DNA of 64,000 nt from Streptomyces sp. NBC_01478 (GCF_036227225.1 NZ_CP109444.1:2523501-2587500); one strand, 5' to 3'; counted from the first letter of the stretch, positions 8,904-18,876 are shown. The notes: generated from the letters alone by a model not told the origin. Numbers and translations: made by a program.

Positions 8904-10571
8904 ATGACCGTTGACAGCGGTTACGCGGACATCTTCGGACCACAGGTGCCGCGTACCGGCGACGAGGGGCAGACGGCGACCTTCGCGCTGGCCTCGGCGG
9001 CCTACCGGGACAACCCGGTGGCGGACATCAAGAAGGCCGACAACGAATGGCACCAGACGGCCGTCAACGAGGGCCGCAAGTGGGCGACGATCTTCCGCCC
9101 CAACCTCGGTGAGGCGTTCTCCGGCGCCCTGGTGGCCCGCATGCTCGGCCCCGGACGCAAGCCGCTCATCCAGTCGTTCGGCACCGAACCGCAGGCCGTC
9201 GTCGAGCACGCCCTGGCGGCCAACAACATCCGCCGCGCGCGGGACAACAGGCTGTCCATGATCATGGTGCTCTGCGGCCTGCTGTTCCTGCCCGGACTCG
9301 TCGTCTGGCTGCTGGTCTTCCAGTTGCGCAGCCTGATCGACAAGCGCACCCAGACGAACAAGAGGGCCGGCGCGATCGCCACGACCCTGCTCGTCGCGGT
9401 GGGCGCGGTCGCCGTGATCTTCCTGATCAAGATGCCCTTCGCGGGCTTCTGGTCCTGGTACGCACGCGCGTGCGTCGTCCTCCCCGTGGTCGGCTGGCTG
9501 TGGGCCAAGCAGGTCTGCGAGAACACCGCGAAGGATCTGCGCGAGCGCTGGGGCAGCCTGCTGTCGGGCAGCAGCGTCGGCGCCAAGGTCCCCGAGGCGG
9601 TGCCGACCAGCCCCGGCGAGACCCAGGCCGAGCAGCTCCGCCAGTCCCTGGCCAAGCTCAGCGCCGAGCAGCAGTCCAACTCGATCTTCTACGCCGGGCC
9701 CAAGGGCATCCTCGGCATGGGCACCCGCTGGGGCAGTTGGCAGCTCGCCGAGGACCTGATCGCGCGCGACGCCGACCGGGAGATCCACCCCTTCCGCAGT
9801 TGGGACGTCATCCGCAACATCCACGACGACCTGCGGATGCTGGAGCGGAACACGATCAACACCGGCGGCTTCCCGAAGGCGTCCATACGCCACTGGGTCG
9901 TGACGCCGATCGGTGAGGGCGCCAAGGCCGTGTCCCGGCCCGAGGGCACGGACGTGGACGCGTACCAGGTCAAGTCGCACGCGATACAGGACATCTGCAA
10001 CAAGCAGCAGTTCGGCGCCGGCGACCGCCACTACCTGGGCGTCCAATGGACGCTCTGGGAAGGGCAGTTGGTCATCACCATGATGATCACGGTCACCGTG
10101 CTGCACAAGACGCTCCGCATCGAGATCACCGGGCACGCCCTGGGCCCCGTGAACTCGCTGTTCACCGGAAAGCCCGAGGCCCCGACCAAGAGCGTCCAGA
10201 AGACCTTCAAGCCGTGGGAGAACCGCAGCGTCAAGCTCCCCCTCGTCCCCGCCGACGAAGTGGTGCGCCTCGCGGTCCGCGCCCCGATCACCTGGTACCC
10301 GCCGCTGCTGAACTGGCTCGGCGGCTCCATATCCCTGCCCGAGCCGTTCGGCCTGCGGCACGCCTGGGCCGACCAGCCCTGGCGCCACCGCTTCATGGCG
10401 GACGACGCGCTGCGCGCCGCGACACCGGTCCTGCGCGTGGTGCACGCGGCGGCGATCCGGGTCCTCGACGAGAACGGCGTCGACACGGAGAAGTTCGGCA
10501 ACCGCTCGTCGGTCCTCAGCGGAGGGGTGCAGGACGTGTCACCGAGGAAGGCCGACCTCTACGACGCGTAG
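8904..10571 (+). CDS. Conserved membrane protein of unknown function
   Basis: 555 residues; I recognise no family. Layout: a soluble N-terminus (about 1-115), a hydrophobic pair near 117-165 (MVLCGLLFLPGLVVWLLVF, then ATTLLVAVGAVAVIFLI) and another hydrophobic stretch (WYARACVVLPVVGWLW). A long mainly cytoplasmic region follows, with one more moderately hydrophobic stretch (LVITMMITVTVLH). The start at 8904 follows GGGGGCGGGA; an in-frame ATG 21 codons upstream is less likely. It stands alone between the EF-G-like gene and the convergent HIT gene. Confidence 0.75.
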   Translation: MTVDSGYADIFGPQVPRTGDEGQTATFALASAAYRDNPVADIKKADNEWHQTAVNEGRKWATIFRPNLGEAFSGALVARMLGPGRKPLIQSFGTEPQAVVEHALAANNIRRARDNRLSMIMVLCGLLFLPGLVVWLLVFQLRSLIDKRTQTNKRAGAIATTLLVAVGAVAVIFLIKMPFAGFWSWYARACVVLPVVGWLWAKQVCENTAKDLRERWGSLLSGSSVGAKVPEAVPTSPGETQAEQLRQSLAKLSAEQQSNSIFYAGPKGILGMGTRWGSWQLAEDLIARDADREIHPFRSWDVIRNIHDDLRMLERNTINTGGFPKASIRHWVVTPIGEGAKAVSRPEGTDVDAYQVKSHAIQDICNKQQFGAGDRHYLGVQWTLWEGQLVITMMITVTVLHKTLRIEITGHALGPVNSLFTGKPEAPTKSVQKTFKPWENRSVKLPLVPADEVVRLAVRAPITWYPPLLNWLGGSISLPEPFGLRHAWADQPWRHRFMADDALRAATPVLRVVHAAAIRVLDENGVDTEKFGNRSSVLSGGVQDVSPRKADLYDA

Positions 10572-10617
10572 GCCTCCGGCGGCTGAGCGGGTGACGTGCG
10601 GGTGAGTGGGGGTGCGG

Positions 10618-10690
10618 TCCCTGGGGACTGCGCCCCCAGACCCCCGCTGTCGGCCTGGACGGCCTCGTCCTCAAACGCCGGACGGGCTGA
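10618..10690 (+). repeat. Dispersed Streptomyces intergenic repeat, copy 1
   Basis: Contains the shared blocks CTGCGCCCCCAGACCCCC and GGCCTCGTCCTCAAACGCC followed by GGACGGGCTGA, as in the copy at 44250. The 5' part can fold (CTGGGG...CCCCAG). Such elements are scattered between genes in Streptomyces genomes. Lies in the convergent gap after the unknown membrane protein and may act as a transcript 3' end. Function unproven. Confidence 0.75.
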
Positions 10691-10732
10691 CTTTGCGGGC
10701 CCGCGCCGGAAAGGCGTCGGACGGCCCGCGAT

Positions 10733-11281
10733 TCACACCGTGGGCCACGCGTCCGCCAGCATCTTCCGTGTGTCCGCGAGGAGTTGGGGCAGCACCTTCG
10801 TGTGGCCGACCACCGGCATGAAGTTCGTGTCGCCGCCCCAGCGCGGGACGATGTGCTGGTGCAGGTGGGCGGCGATACCCGCGCCCGCCACGCTCCCCTG
10901 GTTCATCCCGATGTTGAAGCCGTGGGCGCCTGACGCGGTGCGCAGAGCCGTCATCGCCTGCTTGGTGAGCGCCGCGAGTTCCACGGTCTCCGCGTCGGTC
11001 AGGTCGGTGTAGTCGGCGACATGGCGATAGGGCACGACCATCAGATGGCCGCCGTTGTACGGGTACAGATTGAGCACCCCGTACACCAGCTCACCGCGCC
11101 TGACGATCAGCCCGTCCTCATCCGATTTCGCCGGAATCGAGCAGAAGGGGCAACCGTCGTCGGCACCGGGGCCGGTCGGCTTGTTCTCGCCCTGGATGTA
11201 GGCCATCCGATGGGGCGTCCAGAGGCGCTGGAACGCGTCCGGGGTGCCCACTCCGATCTGCTGCTCCGGCTCACTCGTCAT
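10733..11281 (-). CDS. HIT-family nucleotide hydrolase / transferase
   Basis: Histidine-triad protein, 182 residues, related to diadenosine tetraphosphate phosphorylases and HINT-type hydrolases that act on nucleoside phosphates in the cytoplasm. Seen: a CPFC cysteine pair (44-47), the fold core VLNLYPYNGGHLMVVPYRH, and the active-site triad HLHQHIV (His139, His141, His143). ATG start at 11281. Single gene, divergent from the K+ channel gene with about 80 bases between them. Exact substrate cannot be told from sequence. Confidence 0.93.
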   Translation of the reverse strand: MTSEPEQQIGVGTPDAFQRLWTPHRMAYIQGENKPTGPGADDGCPFCSIPAKSDEDGLIVRRGELVYGVLNLYPYNGGHLMVVPYRHVADYTDLTDAETVELAALTKQAMTALRTASGAHGFNIGMNQGSVAGAGIAAHLHQHIVPRWGGDTNFMPVVGHTKVLPQLLADTRKMLADAWPTV

Positions 11282-11360
11282 GCAGGAAAGCATATGGCTT
11301 CGCCCGTTCGCGGCGTGTCGCCGGGGTTGCGCGAAACGCCTCCCGGGCCAAGCTGGGCCG

Positions 11361-12017
11361 ATGGACGACGACAGCCGCACGGCCCGCTGGGAGCAGCACA
11401 CGGAGGTCCCCCTCGCCGTGGCGTCCCTTGTCTTCCTCGCCGCGTACGCCGTGCGCATCCTGGCCCACGGCCTGCCGGACACCGGGCAGGACATCTGCCT
11501 CGCCGTGCTGTTCGCCGCCTGGGCGCTCTTCGCCGTCGACTACGCGGTGCGCTGGCGACTGAGCGGCCGGCGGCTGCGCTTCGTCCGCACGCACTGGCTG
11601 GACACCCTGGTCCTGCTCCTGCCCCTGCTGCGCCCGCTGCGGGTCGTCAAGGTGTACGAGGCCGTGCAGCGCCGGCACGGACAGCCCCGGCTCGCGCTGC
11701 ACGCGCGCGTGATCGTCTACGCCGGCCTGTCCACCGTCCTGCTGGGCTTCGCCGGCGCCCTCTCCGTCTACCACGAGGAATACACGGCCCCGGGCGCGAC
11801 GATCAGGACGTTCGGCGACGCCGTGTGGTGGACCTGCGCGACCTTCGCGACCGTCGGCTACGGAGACGTGGCCCCCGTCACCCCGCTCGGCCGCCTGATC
11901 GCCGTAGGAATGATGGCCATCGGCCTGGCCCTGCTCGGCGCGGTCACCGGAACCTTCGCCTCCTGGCTGCTCCAGGTCTTCGCCCGGGAGGACGACGAGA
12001 GGCCCCCGGGGAGCTGA
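11361..12017 (+). CDS. Voltage-gated-type potassium channel
   Basis: 218-residue inner-membrane channel. Hydrophobic segments near 17-36, 44-63, 80-97 and 115-136 are followed by a pore helix with the selectivity filter TVGYGD (164-169) and a last helix (LIAVGMMAIGLALLGAVTG). The third segment carries few regularly spaced arginines, so true voltage sensing is doubtful. No RCK/TrkA domain; the protein ends shortly after the last helix. The start is the ATG at 11361. Converges on thrS. Confidence 0.9.
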   Translation: MDDDSRTARWEQHTEVPLAVASLVFLAAYAVRILAHGLPDTGQDICLAVLFAAWALFAVDYAVRWRLSGRRLRFVRTHWLDTLVLLLPLLRPLRVVKVYEAVQRRHGQPRLALHARVIVYAGLSTVLLGFAGALSVYHEEYTAPGATIRTFGDAVWWTCATFATVGYGDVAPVTPLGRLIAVGMMAIGLALLGAVTGTFASWLLQVFAREDDERPPGS

Positions 12018-12034
12018 GCTCTCCCGAGGGCCTC
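11999..12034. terminator. Bidirectional terminator between K+ channel and thrS
   Basis: An imperfect inverted repeat, GAGGCCC...GGGCCTC with an inner GGGAGCT/AGCTCTCCC pairing, spans the channel stop codon and lies 21 bases from the thrS stop. It has no U-tract, as is common in Streptomyces. Confidence 0.55.
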
Positions 12035-12054
12035 CCGAAGCCGAAACGACCGGG

Positions 12055-14031
12055 TCAGACCTGCGCCCGCTCCGCCACGATCTGCTCGATCTTGGCGATG
12101 GCCTCGTCGAACGCGATGCCGTTCTCCTGCGAGCCGTCGCGGTAACGGAAGGACACCGTCCCGCCGTTCATGTCCTCGTCGCCGACGATGACCATGAACG
12201 GCACTTTCTGCTTCTGCGCGTTGCGGATCTTCTTCTGCATCCGGTCCGAGGAGGAGTCGACCTCGACGCGCAGACCCTTCTTCTTGGCCGCTACGGCGAA
12301 CTTCTCCAGGTACTCGACATGCGCGTCCCCGATCGGAATCCCGACCGCCTGCACGGGCGCCAGCCACGCCGGGAACGCCCCCGCGTAGTGCTCGAGCAGC
12401 ACCGCGAAGAACCGCTCGATCGAACCGAACAGCGCACGGTGGATCATGACCGGCCGCTGCTTGGACCCGTCAGGACCCGTGTACTCCAGGTCGAACCGCT
12501 CCGGCAGGTTGAAGTCGAGCTGCACCGTCGACATCTGCCAGGTCCGCCCGATCGCGTCCTTCGTCTGGACGGAGATCTTCGGACCGTAGAACGCGGCGCC
12601 GCCCGGGTCCGGAACCAGCGGCAGCCCCTGCTTCTCGGCGACCTGTCGCAGCGTCTCCGTGGCCTCTTCCCAGACCTCGTCCGAGCCGACGAACTTCTCC
12701 GGGTCCTTGGTGGACAGCTCCAGGTAGAAGTCGTTCAGGCCGTAGTCCCGCAGGAGGTTGAGGACGAAGGTGAGCGTCTTGTCGAGCTCGTCGGCCATCT
12801 GCTCGCGCGTGCAGTAGATGTGCGCGTCGTCCTGCGTAAAGCCGCGCGCGCGGGTCAGTCCGTGCACGACGCCCGACTTCTCGTACCGGTACACGGTCCC
12901 GAACTCGAAGAGGCGCAGCGGCAGTTCACGGTAGGAGCGGCCGCGCGCGTCGAAGATCAGGTTGTGCATCGGGCAGTTCATGGGCTTGAGGTAGTAGTCC
13001 ACGCCCTCGTCGAGCTGCATGGGCGGGTACATGCCGTCGGCGTACCAGTCCAGGTGCCCGGACGTCTCGAAGAGCTTCCCCTTCGTCGCGTGCGGGGTGT
13101 AGACGAACTCGTAGCCCTCCTCCTCGTGGCGGCGGCGCGAGTAGTCCTCCATGACCCGGCGGACGACGCCGCCCTTGGGGTGGAAGACGGCGAGGCCGGA
13201 GCCGATCTGCTCGGGGATCGAGAACAGGTCGAGCTCGTTGCCCAGCTTGCGGTGGTCGCGCTTCTCGGCCTCGATCAGGAAGTCGAGGTGCGCCTTCAGC
13301 TCCTCCTTGGAGGGCCACGCGGTGCCGTAGATGCGCTGGAGCATGGGGTTCTTCTCGCTGCCGCGCCAGTAGGCGGCCGCGTTGCGCATCAGCTTGAACG
13401 CCGGGATGTTGCGGGTGGTCGGCAGGTGGGGGCCTCGGCAGAGGTCCTTCCAGCACAGGTCGCCGGTCTTGGCGTCGAGGTTGTCGTAGATCGTCAGCTC
13501 GCCGCCGCCGACCTCGACGTCCGCGCCGTCGTCGGTGGACGCGGAGCCCTTGATGCCGATGAGTTCGAGCTTGTACGGCTCGTTCGCCAGCTCCGCGCGG
13601 GCGTCCTCGTCGGTCACCACGCGGCGCGAGAAACGCTGGCCGCGCTTCTGGATCTCCTGCATCTTCTTCTCGACGGCCTTGAGATCCTCGGGCGTGAACG
13701 GCCGCTCGACGTCGAAGTCGTAGTAGAAGCCGTCCTTGACCGGCGGGCCGATGCCGAGCTTGGCCTCGGGGAACAGCTCCTGCACGGCCTGCGCCATCAC
13801 GTGCGCGGTGGAGTGGCGCAGGATGTTGAGGCCGTCGGTGGAGGAGATCTCGACGCCCTCGACCTCGTCACCCTCGGCGACGACGTACGCGAGGTCCTTG
13901 AGCTCTCCGGCCACGCGCGCGGCGATGATCGAGCGCTCGCCGGCGAAGAGCTCGGCGGCCGTCGTGCCCGTCGTCACCGTGCGCTCTTCCCGCTCGGAAT
14001 CGCGTTGGATGATCACACGGACGTCTGACAC
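12055..14031 (-). CDS. thrS: Threonyl-tRNA synthetase
   Basis: Class-II aminoacyl-tRNA synthetase charging tRNA-Thr, 658 residues (normal). Domains in order: TGS (about 1-65), editing/SAD domain with [11 protein letters not shown], catalytic core with the Zn and motif residues ([41 protein letters not shown], motif 3 [13 protein letters not shown]), and the anticodon-binding domain from about 555. The GTG at 14031 is chosen because GGAG stands at the right distance; an in-frame ATG 13 codons upstream is possible. I see no T-box leader. TACGAT upstream is a candidate -10. Confidence 0.98.
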   Translation of the reverse strand: MSDVRVIIQRDSEREERTVTTGTTAAELFAGERSIIAARVAGELKDLAYVVAEGDEVEGVEISSTDGLNILRHSTAHVMAQAVQELFPEAKLGIGPPVKDGFYYDFDVERPFTPEDLKAVEKKMQEIQKRGQRFSRRVVTDEDARAELANEPYKLELIGIKGSASTDDGADVEVGGGELTIYDNLDAKTGDLCWKDLCRGPHLPTTRNIPAFKLMRNAAAYWRGSEKNPMLQRIYGTAWPSKEELKAHLDFLIEAEKRDHRKLGNELDLFSIPEQIGSGLAVFHPKGGVVRRVMEDYSRRRHEEEGYEFVYTPHATKGKLFETSGHLDWYADGMYPPMQLDEGVDYYLKPMNCPMHNLIFDARGRSYRELPLRLFEFGTVYRYEKSGVVHGLTRARGFTQDDAHIYCTREQMADELDKTLTFVLNLLRDYGLNDFYLELSTKDPEKFVGSDEVWEEATETLRQVAEKQGLPLVPDPGGAAFYGPKISVQTKDAIGRTWQMSTVQLDFNLPERFDLEYTGPDGSKQRPVMIHRALFGSIERFFAVLLEHYAGAFPAWLAPVQAVGIPIGDAHVEYLEKFAVAAKKKGLRVEVDSSSDRMQKKIRNAQKQKVPFMVIVGDEDMNGGTVSFRYRDGSQENGIAFDEAIAKIEQIVAERAQV

Positions 14032-14142
14032 CGGTCTCTCCTGACTGCAGGGTGGATGCGGCGCCATACCGTGGGCGCGCGCAATAGGGGATCGTACCGA
14101 CCCTAGGGGGCGCACCGCGAAACGGTCGCCCTCCCCCCTGTC

Positions 14143-15372
14143 TCAGTCCTCCCCGCTGCACGCCTCCTCGAAGAAGTCGAGATTCTCCTGAAGGGACTTC
14201 ATCAGCCGGTCCCGCTCCGCCTCGTCCACCTGCACGGGTACGACCCCGGAGGCGCCGGTCAGCCTGCGGAAGCCGCCCCGGCTCTCCAGCCGCCCGTGCA
14301 CCCGCACCGGGAGCCCGACCAGGTGGGCATGACCCGCTATCCGGTACGACTCCTCGTCCAGCGTCATCCGAACGTGCCCGACCTCGGCGCCGGCGATCAC
14401 CTGCATCCGTACGGTGCCCTCGCCGCGCGGCCCCGAGCGGCGCATCCGCACCACCGAGCCGGTGATGCGCACGGGCATGGAGGGTTCCTCGCGCAGATAG
14501 CGGGCCCCGGCCGCGCGCAGCACCGGCAGGTCGCCCGGCGAGAACTCGACGGCCTCGGCGGGCGCGGCACACCCCTCGGGCACCCCTGCGCCCGGCGCCC
14601 ACTCGACGGCGATCCGGGCGCCCTCGGTGCCGCGCACGAGCGCGACGACGGCCTCGGTCAGCTCGCGGCTGACGCCCGCCTCGACGGCTCCGTCGAAGGC
14701 GTCCATGCCACCGGTGGCCCGCTCGTAGTCGATGGCCTCGCGGGTCGCGTACAGGGCCTGGTGGAGGCGTACGGCGAGGGTGCGGCCGGATTCGACGGGG
14801 ATGAACGCGGTGAGCTGCCGGCCGCCGGGTGCGGAGCCGACGAGGACGTGGTCCAGGGACGCGGCGGCGGGGCGGCGGTGGCGGGCGCCGTAGTAGCCGG
14901 CACGCGCGCGGGTGGCGAGGGCGGCGGCGAGCAGCATCTGGCGGGCGGCGGCGCGGAGTTGCTCCTCCACGGTCCAGGGCGCGGCGCCGGCCGGTCCGGC
15001 GGGGATGTCGCGCCACCAGCGGATCTCGTCGCTCGGTACGGCGAGGCCGACGAGGACCTCGCGGGCGGAGGGGGTGTTGCTGCGGGCGAGCGCGATGAGC
15101 GCCTCGCCGAGGAGGTCGTCGCTGTCGGGGAAGGCCCGGCTCTCGGGGACCAGCAGGCTGGTGCCCGAGCCGCCGGGCCCGGGTGGGGTCCAGCGGCCGT
15201 ACCGTCCGGGGGCGCCGCCGCGCCGCTGCCAGCCGTGCCGGCGCAGCAGGGCGCCGAGGACGGCGGGGTCGACCTGATCGGGGGCGGGGGGACCCGCCCA
15301 GGAGGTGTCGGCCGGGTCGTCGGGGTGCGGTCGCACCGACCGCAGGTGTTCCTCGACCGAGCGGTGCCTCAT
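14143..15372 (-). CDS. Conserved protein of unknown function with C-terminal OB-like region
   Basis: 409 residues, not recognised. The N-terminal two thirds is helical and Arg/Ala-rich. The C-terminal part (about 325-400) alternates short strands (VRITGSVVRMRRSG, GTVRMQVIAG, LVGLPVRVHGRLESRGG) like an OB-fold nucleic-acid-binding domain, but that is an inference from pattern only. ATG at 15372 overlaps the stop of the DUF4365 gene by four bases (ATGA), so the two are translationally coupled and probably act together. Confidence 0.75.
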   Translation of the reverse strand: MRHRSVEEHLRSVRPHPDDPADTSWAGPPAPDQVDPAVLGALLRRHGWQRRGGAPGRYGRWTPPGPGGSGTSLLVPESRAFPDSDDLLGEALIALARSNTPSAREVLVGLAVPSDEIRWWRDIPAGPAGAAPWTVEEQLRAAARQMLLAAALATRARAGYYGARHRRPAAASLDHVLVGSAPGGRQLTAFIPVESGRTLAVRLHQALYATREAIDYERATGGMDAFDGAVEAGVSRELTEAVVALVRGTEGARIAVEWAPGAGVPEGCAAPAEAVEFSPGDLPVLRAAGARYLREEPSMPVRITGSVVRMRRSGPRGEGTVRMQVIAGAEVGHVRMTLDEESYRIAGHAHLVGLPVRVHGRLESRGGFRRLTGASGVVPVQVDEAERDRLMKSLQENLDFFEEACSGED

Positions 15373-15935
15373 GGCCTGCCTCCCGTCCCGACCCGCGTCA
15401 TGATCTCGCACAGCGCCCGGTCGTCGAAGATGCGCGAGGTCGGTATCCGCACGGTGGTCCGGGTCCGGCCGGTGATCGCGTGACCGGCGAGGTTGACCCA
15501 GTAGCAGCAGTGCCGCAGGTCGAGCCGGTCGTGGCTGGCGCGCAGCCAGTCGTCCTGTGAACGCGGGACGAGCATCACGACCAGGATCTTGTGCACCGAG
15601 ACCGGCGTGCGGGCGAGCTTGCGCAGATGGTCGTTGTCGAGCGTGAAGGAGAAGGAACGTCCGGGCGGGTTCGGCGCGATCTGGTAAGTGCACTTGAGCT
15701 GCACTTTTATCGTGACCTCGTCGTCCACCGTGTGCCCGGGGGAGCCGTGACTGACGTGCCAGTCGATGCCGTTGTCCGGAAAGGGCTGCGACAGCGAGCA
15801 GCCGGCCGCGGCGGCGACGGCGTGCAGATAGCCCACCTGCAACGTTTCCATGCAGGCGGTGGTGGCGAGCGATCCGCGATGGGGTGCCGTCCGTTCGGGC
15901 AGCAGCCCGCCCCGCTCGGGCTGCGCTATCACCAT
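15369..15935 (-). CDS. DUF4365 domain protein
   Basis: 188 residues. It matches the DUF4365 plan: a Cys/His-poor N-terminus, then DNGIDWHVSH (acidic-Asp strand), VQLKCTYQI (the nuclease-like Q-x-K core), and ILVVMLVPRSQDDWLR with CCYWVNL. The D...Q-x-K arrangement resembles the PD-(D/E)xK nuclease fold, which is why a nucleic-acid role is plausible but unproven. The ATG at 15935 is chosen; the ORF is open further upstream without good starts. First gene of a two-gene unit with the OB-like protein. Confidence 0.75.
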   Translation of the reverse strand: MVIAQPERGGLLPERTAPHRGSLATTACMETLQVGYLHAVAAAAGCSLSQPFPDNGIDWHVSHGSPGHTVDDEVTIKVQLKCTYQIAPNPPGRSFSFTLDNDHLRKLARTPVSVHKILVVMLVPRSQDDWLRASHDRLDLRHCCYWVNLAGHAITGRTRTTVRIPTSRIFDDRALCEIMTRVGTGGRP

Positions 15936-16116
15936 GACCAACAGCCTTTCAAATTCAGGTGAATTGCTGTGCTGAATGCCTGATCGGGTCGCTGAACTGC
16001 AAAGACCCGCACTCCTGTTGTGTCCTTCCGGCGTACGGCGCAAACAGCCCGGGTATCACCAAACTGGCAGAAGACGGTGCGTCACCTGCCGCGGGTGAAC
16101 GAGGAGTTGTGTACGT

Positions 16117-16842
16117 ATGACGTGCTGGTACGAGGGCCCGTTGGCCGCGTTCGACACGGAGACCACGGGCGTGGATGTGGAGACCGACCGCATAGTGTCG
16201 GCCGCCGTCGTCGTCCAGGACGCCCCCGGTACCCGTCCCCGGGTGACCCGGTGGCTGGTGAACCCGGGGGTGCCGGTGCCCGCCGGGGCGACGGCGATCC
16301 ATGGACTGACGGACGAGCATCTTCAGCGCAACGGCCGCTGGCCGGCGCCGGTGATGCGTGAGATAGCCGACGAGCTGGGCGAACAGGCGGCCATGGGACG
16401 GCCGTTGGTGGTCATGAACGCACCGTTCGACCTGACGCTGCTGGACCGCGAGCTGCGCCGGCACCGCGCGTGCTCGCTGGACCACTGGTTCGAGTCGACG
16501 GCGCTGCGGGTGCTGGACCCCCGGGTCCTGGACAAACACCTGGACCGCTACCGCAAGGGCCGCCGCACCCTCACCGACCTGTGCGCGCACTACGGCGTCA
16601 CGCTGGACGGCGCGCACGACGCGGGCGCGGACGCGCTGGCCTCCCTGGAGGTGGTACGGGCCCTGGGCCGCCGCTTCGCGACCCGCCTGGAGCGCCTCTC
16701 CCCCGCCGAGCTGCACACCCTGCAGTCGACGTGGCACGCGGCCCAGGCGCGGGGGCTACAGGCGTGGTTCGCGCGCAGTGGTACGCCGGAGTCGGTGGAC
16801 CAGTCGTGGCCGCTGCGCCCGGAGCTGGACGCGGCGGCCTGA
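16117..16842 (+). CDS. DnaQ-like 3'-5' exonuclease (DEDDh)
   Basis: 241 residues, single-domain exonuclease of the DNA polymerase III epsilon superfamily, removing nucleotides from 3' ends with two metal ions. Catalytic residues visible: Asp13 and Glu15 in FDTETTG, Asp in MNAPFDLTLL, and His/Asp in the late HDAGADALAS motif, so it is a DEDDh enzyme. The start ATG is at 16117. It lacks polymerase or helicase domains. Probably repair or RNA turnover; the substrate cannot be told from the sequence. Divergent from the DUF4365 gene. Confidence 0.93.
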   Translation: MTCWYEGPLAAFDTETTGVDVETDRIVSAAVVVQDAPGTRPRVTRWLVNPGVPVPAGATAIHGLTDEHLQRNGRWPAPVMREIADELGEQAAMGRPLVVMNAPFDLTLLDRELRRHRACSLDHWFESTALRVLDPRVLDKHLDRYRKGRRTLTDLCAHYGVTLDGAHDAGADALASLEVVRALGRRFATRLERLSPAELHTLQSTWHAAQARGLQAWFARSGTPESVDQSWPLRPELDAAA

Positions 16843-16982
16843 GTGGACGGGGCGGCCTGAGCGTGCGGGGCGGGGCGGCCTGACCGGATGGGCGCCCGGG
16901 CCGACGTCCGTCCCTGCCGACGGGGAAGCCTGGACCAGAACCCCATCAGCCGAAGAGGGCGCCGGCCCGGCGCCCCCGCACC

Positions 16983-18788
16983 TCACCAGGAGCCGCCGCC
17001 TCCCCCACCGGCGCCGCCACCGACTCCGCCGCTGGAGGAACCGCCGCCGGAGCGGCCCGAACTCCCGGAGCCGGAGGCCGCGTTGGCCGCGGAGACGACG
17101 ACGGCGGCGAGCAGGGCGTCACTGACACCCAGGGAGAAACTCCGCCGCGCTCGCGCCGCCGAGGTCGAGGCGCCGACGGCCTGTTCCCAGGCGGCCTCGA
17201 CACCCAGGGACACCGCCCATGCCGTGTAGCGGTCCGCGGTCTCCTCGGCGGAAGGCGCGTCGGGGCAGGTGGCCGGGTCGGCCAAGTACCGCCGGAACGC
17301 CTCGACTTGGAGCCAGAGGGCGCTGCCGCGCGGGGTCCGCCTGTCCAACTCCCAGCCGCGGGCGACGACGGCGAGACCGAGACCGGCGGTCACGGCACCC
17401 ACCAGCAGGACGGGAAGTCCGGCCGCGACGCGATGTCCGTTCAGCACACCGCCGGTGACCACGAGGACCAACGCGAGGAGCAGCACGGCCAGTTGGCCCC
17501 AGCCCCACCGGGTGAGCCGCTCGGTGAGGGTCCTGTCCCACAGGTCGCTCGCCTTGCGCCAGTTGTCCAGCTTCGAGGAGAGGTCCTCCCAGCCCGCCTT
17601 GAACGACGCGTCGCGCCGGCCGAGGACCAGGCCGGTGCCGCCGGCGAACATCCGGTCCAGTACGTCCCTGATCTCGCGGTTCACCGGGCGCCCGTGCCGC
17701 CGTAGGACCGGATGCCGGTCGTCGCCCTCGATGGTGAGATGGCCGTCGGCGGCGGCGTCGAGCAGCCAGGCCACCTTGTGCTGGTCCGTGACCGTCTCCA
17801 TGCGCAGGATGCCGCCCTGAGCCGGGGTCAGCTCCTCGGGCGGTGCGGCGGACGGGGTGACCGACCGGGCGAGCCGCTCGACCTCGACGCGCCGTACCCG
17901 ACCGCCGTCCGCCCGCACCCGGTCGCGCCCGAGGAACCGCAGGACGCCGAGCGTCAGCGCGACACACACCAGGGCGACGGCGAGGAACAGCCCGCCGTTG
18001 CGCAGCGGATGCGGGAGGGAGGCACCAACAGCCTTGCCGGTGGGTGCAGTTGGCAGCACCGCCGGGGTCGCGGTCCTGCTCTCGGCGGTGGTGGCGTAGA
18101 GCGTGAGGCCCTCGTGTCCGCTCAGCCTGTCGAGCTTGGCGACGAGGTGTCCCGGCTCGCTCTGCCGGACCGAACAGGGCTTCCCGTCGTCCCAGTCGCC
18201 GTGCACGCAGCGGAGACCGGTGAGCCCGTGCGCGTCCACCACGTGGATCTCCACATCGGCCCGGTCGACCTTCCAGCCGGTGCCGACGGCGTCCCAGGCG
18301 AGCTTGCCGCCCTTCACCGCGTCGGGGACCGTGTACTGGAGCCGATAGCGGTGCACTCCCCCGACCGTGCGGTCGCGGTCGCCCACCTTGAGCCGGTCGG
18401 CGACGGACTCCCTGCCGTTCACGTCCCGGTAGGAGTCGCCGAAGGCAGCGGCGTAGGGGACCTTGTGTCCGTCCATGGTGGCCCGGACGTCGTCGGCGAA
18501 GAAGTCCGCGTCCGGTACGTCACGGTAGATGCCGTGCGTCGAGCCCGAGTGCCCGAAGTCGTAGTCGATGACCTCCGTGATCCGGGCGCTCCCGTCGGCG
18601 CGGATCTCGGCGCCGACCCACATCGAGGTGACCCGCTCCGTGTTCGAGAGCGCCTGGCAGCCGGCGCCGATCCCACCGAACACCACCAGAACGACGACCA
18701 TGACGATCAACGACCGAACTCGGCGCCCCCGCACGGAAGTCGCCTTCCCCCGTCTCCCCCTCCGTCTCTTGCCTTGTCCACCACTCAT
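16983..18788 (-). CDS. DUF2207 membrane protein
   Basis: 601 residues. A basic N-terminus and signal anchor (SLIVMVVVLVVFGGIG, about 27-45) lead into an extracytoplasmic DUF2207 domain (TERVTSMWVGAEIRADGSARITE onward). Then come a transmembrane helix near 270-290, a cytoplasmic part, two more helices near 440-480, and a Gly/Ser-rich tail ending GGGGGGSW. This is the usual layout of DUF2207 proteins, whose role is unknown. ATG at 18788 follows GAGGGGGG. Converges on the exonuclease gene. Confidence 0.88.
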   Translation of the reverse strand: MSGGQGKRRRGRRGKATSVRGRRVRSLIVMVVVLVVFGGIGAGCQALSNTERVTSMWVGAEIRADGSARITEVIDYDFGHSGSTHGIYRDVPDADFFADDVRATMDGHKVPYAAAFGDSYRDVNGRESVADRLKVGDRDRTVGGVHRYRLQYTVPDAVKGGKLAWDAVGTGWKVDRADVEIHVVDAHGLTGLRCVHGDWDDGKPCSVRQSEPGHLVAKLDRLSGHEGLTLYATTAESRTATPAVLPTAPTGKAVGASLPHPLRNGGLFLAVALVCVALTLGVLRFLGRDRVRADGGRVRRVEVERLARSVTPSAAPPEELTPAQGGILRMETVTDQHKVAWLLDAAADGHLTIEGDDRHPVLRRHGRPVNREIRDVLDRMFAGGTGLVLGRRDASFKAGWEDLSSKLDNWRKASDLWDRTLTERLTRWGWGQLAVLLLALVLVVTGGVLNGHRVAAGLPVLLVGAVTAGLGLAVVARGWELDRRTPRGSALWLQVEAFRRYLADPATCPDAPSAEETADRYTAWAVSLGVEAAWEQAVGASTSAARARRSFSLGVSDALLAAVVVSAANAASGSGSSGRSGGGSSSGGVGGGAGGGGGGSW

Positions 18789-18837
18789 GAGGCCCCCCTC
18801 AAGACGCGCAACGGACACAAGGACGTGCCCGGGATAC

Positions 18838-18872
18838 AAAAAAACCGGCCCGCTGATGCGGACCGGTTTTTC
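18838..18872 (-). terminator. Terminator of tRNA-Val(CAC), copy 1
   Basis: A 14-bp nearly perfect hairpin (AAAAACCGG.CCGC / GCGG.CCGGTTTTT, four-base loop TGAT) lies four bases past the tRNA on the minus strand and ends in a T-run: a classic Rho-independent terminator. Confidence 0.85.
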
Positions 18873-18876
18873 CCGG

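Noticed and set aside
12319..14028. A 569-codon plus-strand ORF opposite thrS
   Set aside because: Shadow of a certain gene; composition (Val/Leu/Asp/Arg) is the typical antisense pattern.
14032..14142. T-box or threonine attenuator upstream of thrS
   Set aside because: The leader is only about 110 bases, with no T-box sequence and no run of Thr codons.
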